This document shows, in pieces, positions 36,690 through 38,143 of a DNA stretch of 38,143 nucleotides (position 1 is its first letter; each line of letters opens with the position of its first letter). The position numbers and the translations under genes are program-made. Origin of the DNA: JAGWJU01 sp035533295 (lineage in GTDB: Bacteria; Elusimicrobiota; Elusimicrobia; UBA1565; UBA9628); NCBI GenBank assembly GCA_035533295.1, contig DATLUA010000073.1, positions 1-38,143 on the forward strand, in the 5' to 3' direction. Under the pieces are notes generated by a model. That model was given only the letters and a program-made list of their open reading frames with translations. It did no database searches and was not told the origin of the DNA.

Positions 36690-38143
36690 ATGATCGAAAG
36701 AAAGCGTTCCGCTCTCGCGTCCGCGTCGGCCTGCCTGCTCGCGGGCCTTATTCTGCTTTCGTCTCCCGGCCTACCCTGCTACCAAGTCCTGGCCGCGTCT
36801 TTCGATGCGGACGTTGCCGCGGCAAGGCCGGTCGAAAGCGTTCCTACTCCTGAGTTAGTATCCGGAATCGGCCTCGGCGCCGGCCTCGCGCCGCTCGAAC
36901 AACCCGCGGCCCTGTTTCTGGACCTCGACAACACCATCACCGTCCACAAGAACTACGACCCGGCCAATCCCTTTTCACAGGAAGCCATCGAAAAAGTCAA
37001 CACGCTCCTGGCCAAGGGCGTGCCGGTGGTTTTCAACACCGGGCGCAGCATGCTCCACGGCGCGTCGGTCTCGCCGCATTTCCCGGCCACCGCGGAGGAT
37101 TTGCTCATCGCCAAAATCCCTCCCGAACTGCGGCGCCATCTGATCTTCATCGGGCGGCTGGGCAGCGAAATCGTCCGCTTCGATGACCAGGGCAAGCCCA
37201 TCGTAATCCAGGAAGACGGCTGGAACGCGGGGGAAAAGGAGAAAATCAAGGGAATCATCGACGCGTCCCTGCGGGAGTTGGGCGTCACTCCTGATCACAT
37301 GGACTCCGAGGCGGAGCACCTGCCCGGCATTTCCTACCTCAGCTTCAAGGCCCGGGACGCGCGCGCGGAGAAGCTCGCCGTTCTGGTCGGCCAAAAAGCG
37401 CGGGCGAACGATCTCCAACTGCACCCGCACAGCGATTCTGGACGCTGGATCATCCTCAGCAAAAACACCAAGGGAACGGGCGGGCGCGTCGCCTATCAAC
37501 ATCTCAAAAAGAGCGGCTACGGCGTGCGGGAAGACAACCTCCTCGCCATCGGCGATAATTTCGCGCTGCGCCCGGATGGCCTCGTGGGAACCGACGCCGA
37601 ATGGGCCCTCGCGTTTCCCAAGTCTCGCGCCTTAAGCGTGGGAGACGCCGAAGCGGCGGCGCTGCCGCCCAACGTCCAGCGCCTGGGCCAAGGCGTCGAG
37701 TGGACCAACCGCGCCTTGGACGTGGTCATCGCGGGCCGCCAAACGGGGCATCCGCTCCTGGCCAAGCTGCGAACCGCGTGGAAAAATCCCGCGGCGCAAA
37801 AAGCCGCCCTCGCCATTTTGGGCGCGGGCGCGGTCTTATCCTGGCCGATTCTCTGGGCCCACCAGGGCGCGGCGCTCATCAGCACGGCGCTTCTTCTCGT
37901 CATCGGCCTGCCGCAGATTGTTGAAAATTTTTCCACGGGCACGCTGGGGAAATTAAACCGCGCGCTCGCGGTCCTGCATTTGCCGCGCATCCCGCAGAAC
38001 CCCGCCCAAGGCGCGCAGGCCGCCGAGGCGGTCTCGACCGGAACCAACTTCATCTGGACGACGCTGTCTTTCTCCCTGCTCTCGGCCGGAATTCTGACCC
38101 ACACGGGCTGGTGGGTCGCGTCCCAGTCCTTCAGCATCCTAAA
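36690..38143 (+). CDS. Exported HAD phosphatase fused to a PQ-loop-like membrane domain (partial, runs off right edge)
   Basis: At least 484 residues, no stop before the window end. An N-terminal signal or anchor (KRSALASASACLLAGLILLS) and a Pro/Gly linker precede a HAD domain: motif I LFLDLDNTIT (Asp78, Asp80), motif II VVFNTGRS (about 114-120), lysine in SKNTKGTGGRVAY, motif IV AIGDNFALRPD (GDN at 288-290), with a sucrose-phosphatase/Cof-type cap between. From residue about 367 the protein becomes membrane-like: KAALAILGAGAVLSWPILWA, ALISTALLLVIGLPQIVENF, and FIWTTLSFSLLSAGILTHTG. The LPQIVENF-x-TGTLGKLN segment resembles the PQ-loop (P-Q-I-x-x-N) of SWEET/PQ-loop transporters. The combination suggests a phosphatase and sugar carrier in one chain; this is inference. 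Confidence 0.75.
   Translation, partial: MIERKRSALASASACLLAGLILLSSPGLPCYQVLAASFDADVAAARPVESVPTPELVSGIGLGAGLAPLEQPAALFLDLDNTITVHKNYDPANPFSQEAIEKVNTLLAKGVPVVFNTGRSMLHGASVSPHFPATAEDLLIAKIPPELRRHLIFIGRLGSEIVRFDDQGKPIVIQEDGWNAGEKEKIKGIIDASLRELGVTPDHMDSEAEHLPGISYLSFKARDARAEKLAVLVGQKARANDLQLHPHSDSGRWIILSKNTKGTGGRVAYQHLKKSGYGVREDNLLAIGDNFALRPDGLVGTDAEWALAFPKSRALSVGDAEAAALPPNVQRLGQGVEWTNRALDVVIAGRQTGHPLLAKLRTAWKNPAAQKAALAILGAGAVLSWPILWAHQGAALISTALLLVIGLPQIVENFSTGTLGKLNRALAVLHLPRIPQNPAQGAQAAEAVSTGTNFIWTTLSFSLLSAGILTHTGWWVASQSFSIL

Noticed and set aside
36638..36853. Short plus-strand frame of 71 codons after the IS30 element
   Set aside because: Overlaps in another frame the start of the HAD/PQ-loop gene, which has a signal peptide and catalytic motifs.

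Overview
The window looks like a chromosomal stretch of a GC-rich, uncultured diderm (Gram-negative type) bacterium. Envelope genes point that way: an MsbA-like lipid exporter, a family 9 (heptosyltransferase-type) glycosyltransferase, a sigma-E/RseA/RseB-type stress module, lipoproteins and a Spy/CpxP-like periplasmic protein. The style of the genes (GC-rich codons, tight packing, many 3' antisense overlaps) would fit Elusimicrobiota or a similar poorly sampled phylum, but that is a guess and nothing here proves it. I saw no rRNA, tRNA or CRISPR array. Layout: bases 1-70 hold the N-terminus of an IS3-type transposase. A DMT permease and an ICMT-type methyltransferase gene diverge from a 32-base region at about 1.07 kb, followed by a family 9 glycosyltransferase. 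Bases 2723-9993 (minus strand) form one operon: trxB, lipA, pdhA, pdhB, E2, lpd, lipB. It encodes a complete pyruvate (2-oxo acid) dehydrogenase complex together with the enzymes that make and attach its lipoyl cofactor, led by thioredoxin reductase. Divergent from it run folB, an MsbA-type ABC exporter and a HAD phosphatase. An FGGY kinase and a four-cysteine PD-(D/E)XK nuclease lie convergent to these. From 15563 to 18968 (minus strand) is a tightly overlapping operon: ECF sigma factor, zinc-finger anti-sigma, RseB-like sensor, RadC-like JAMM protein and a lipoprotein. A soluble histidine kinase gene diverges from the sigma gene. Both divergent promoters can be read as AAC-N16/17-CGTA, suggesting that the sigma factor controls both directions. 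The middle (20-30 kb) holds a fatty-acid desaturase with a helical tail, a response-regulator/histidine-kinase hybrid, an AI-2E family permease, a GH57 enzyme, a DUF1460 protein, an SDR, an HGSNAT-like acyltransferase, a Spy-like protein and a sugar symporter. At 30.8 kb there is a small secreted His/Lys-rich protein behind operator-like dyads. From 31.6 to 35.5 kb are a GGQ release-factor-like protein and an ALDH / GFA / class III aminotransferase operon. An intact IS30-family insertion sequence (35579-36605) follows. The window ends inside a secreted or membrane-anchored HAD phosphatase that appears fused to a PQ-loop-like membrane domain. A recurring regulatory pattern is a -10 box placed 6-7 bases before the start codon with no Shine-Dalgarno sequence, i.e. 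apparently leaderless mRNAs. The clearest case is TTGACA-N17-TATAGT-N6-ATG at 21301-21338. Other genes (E2, the desaturase, the 19.1 kb kinase, the His-rich protein, ALDH, the aminotransferase) have good Shine-Dalgarno sequences, so both start modes seem to be used.
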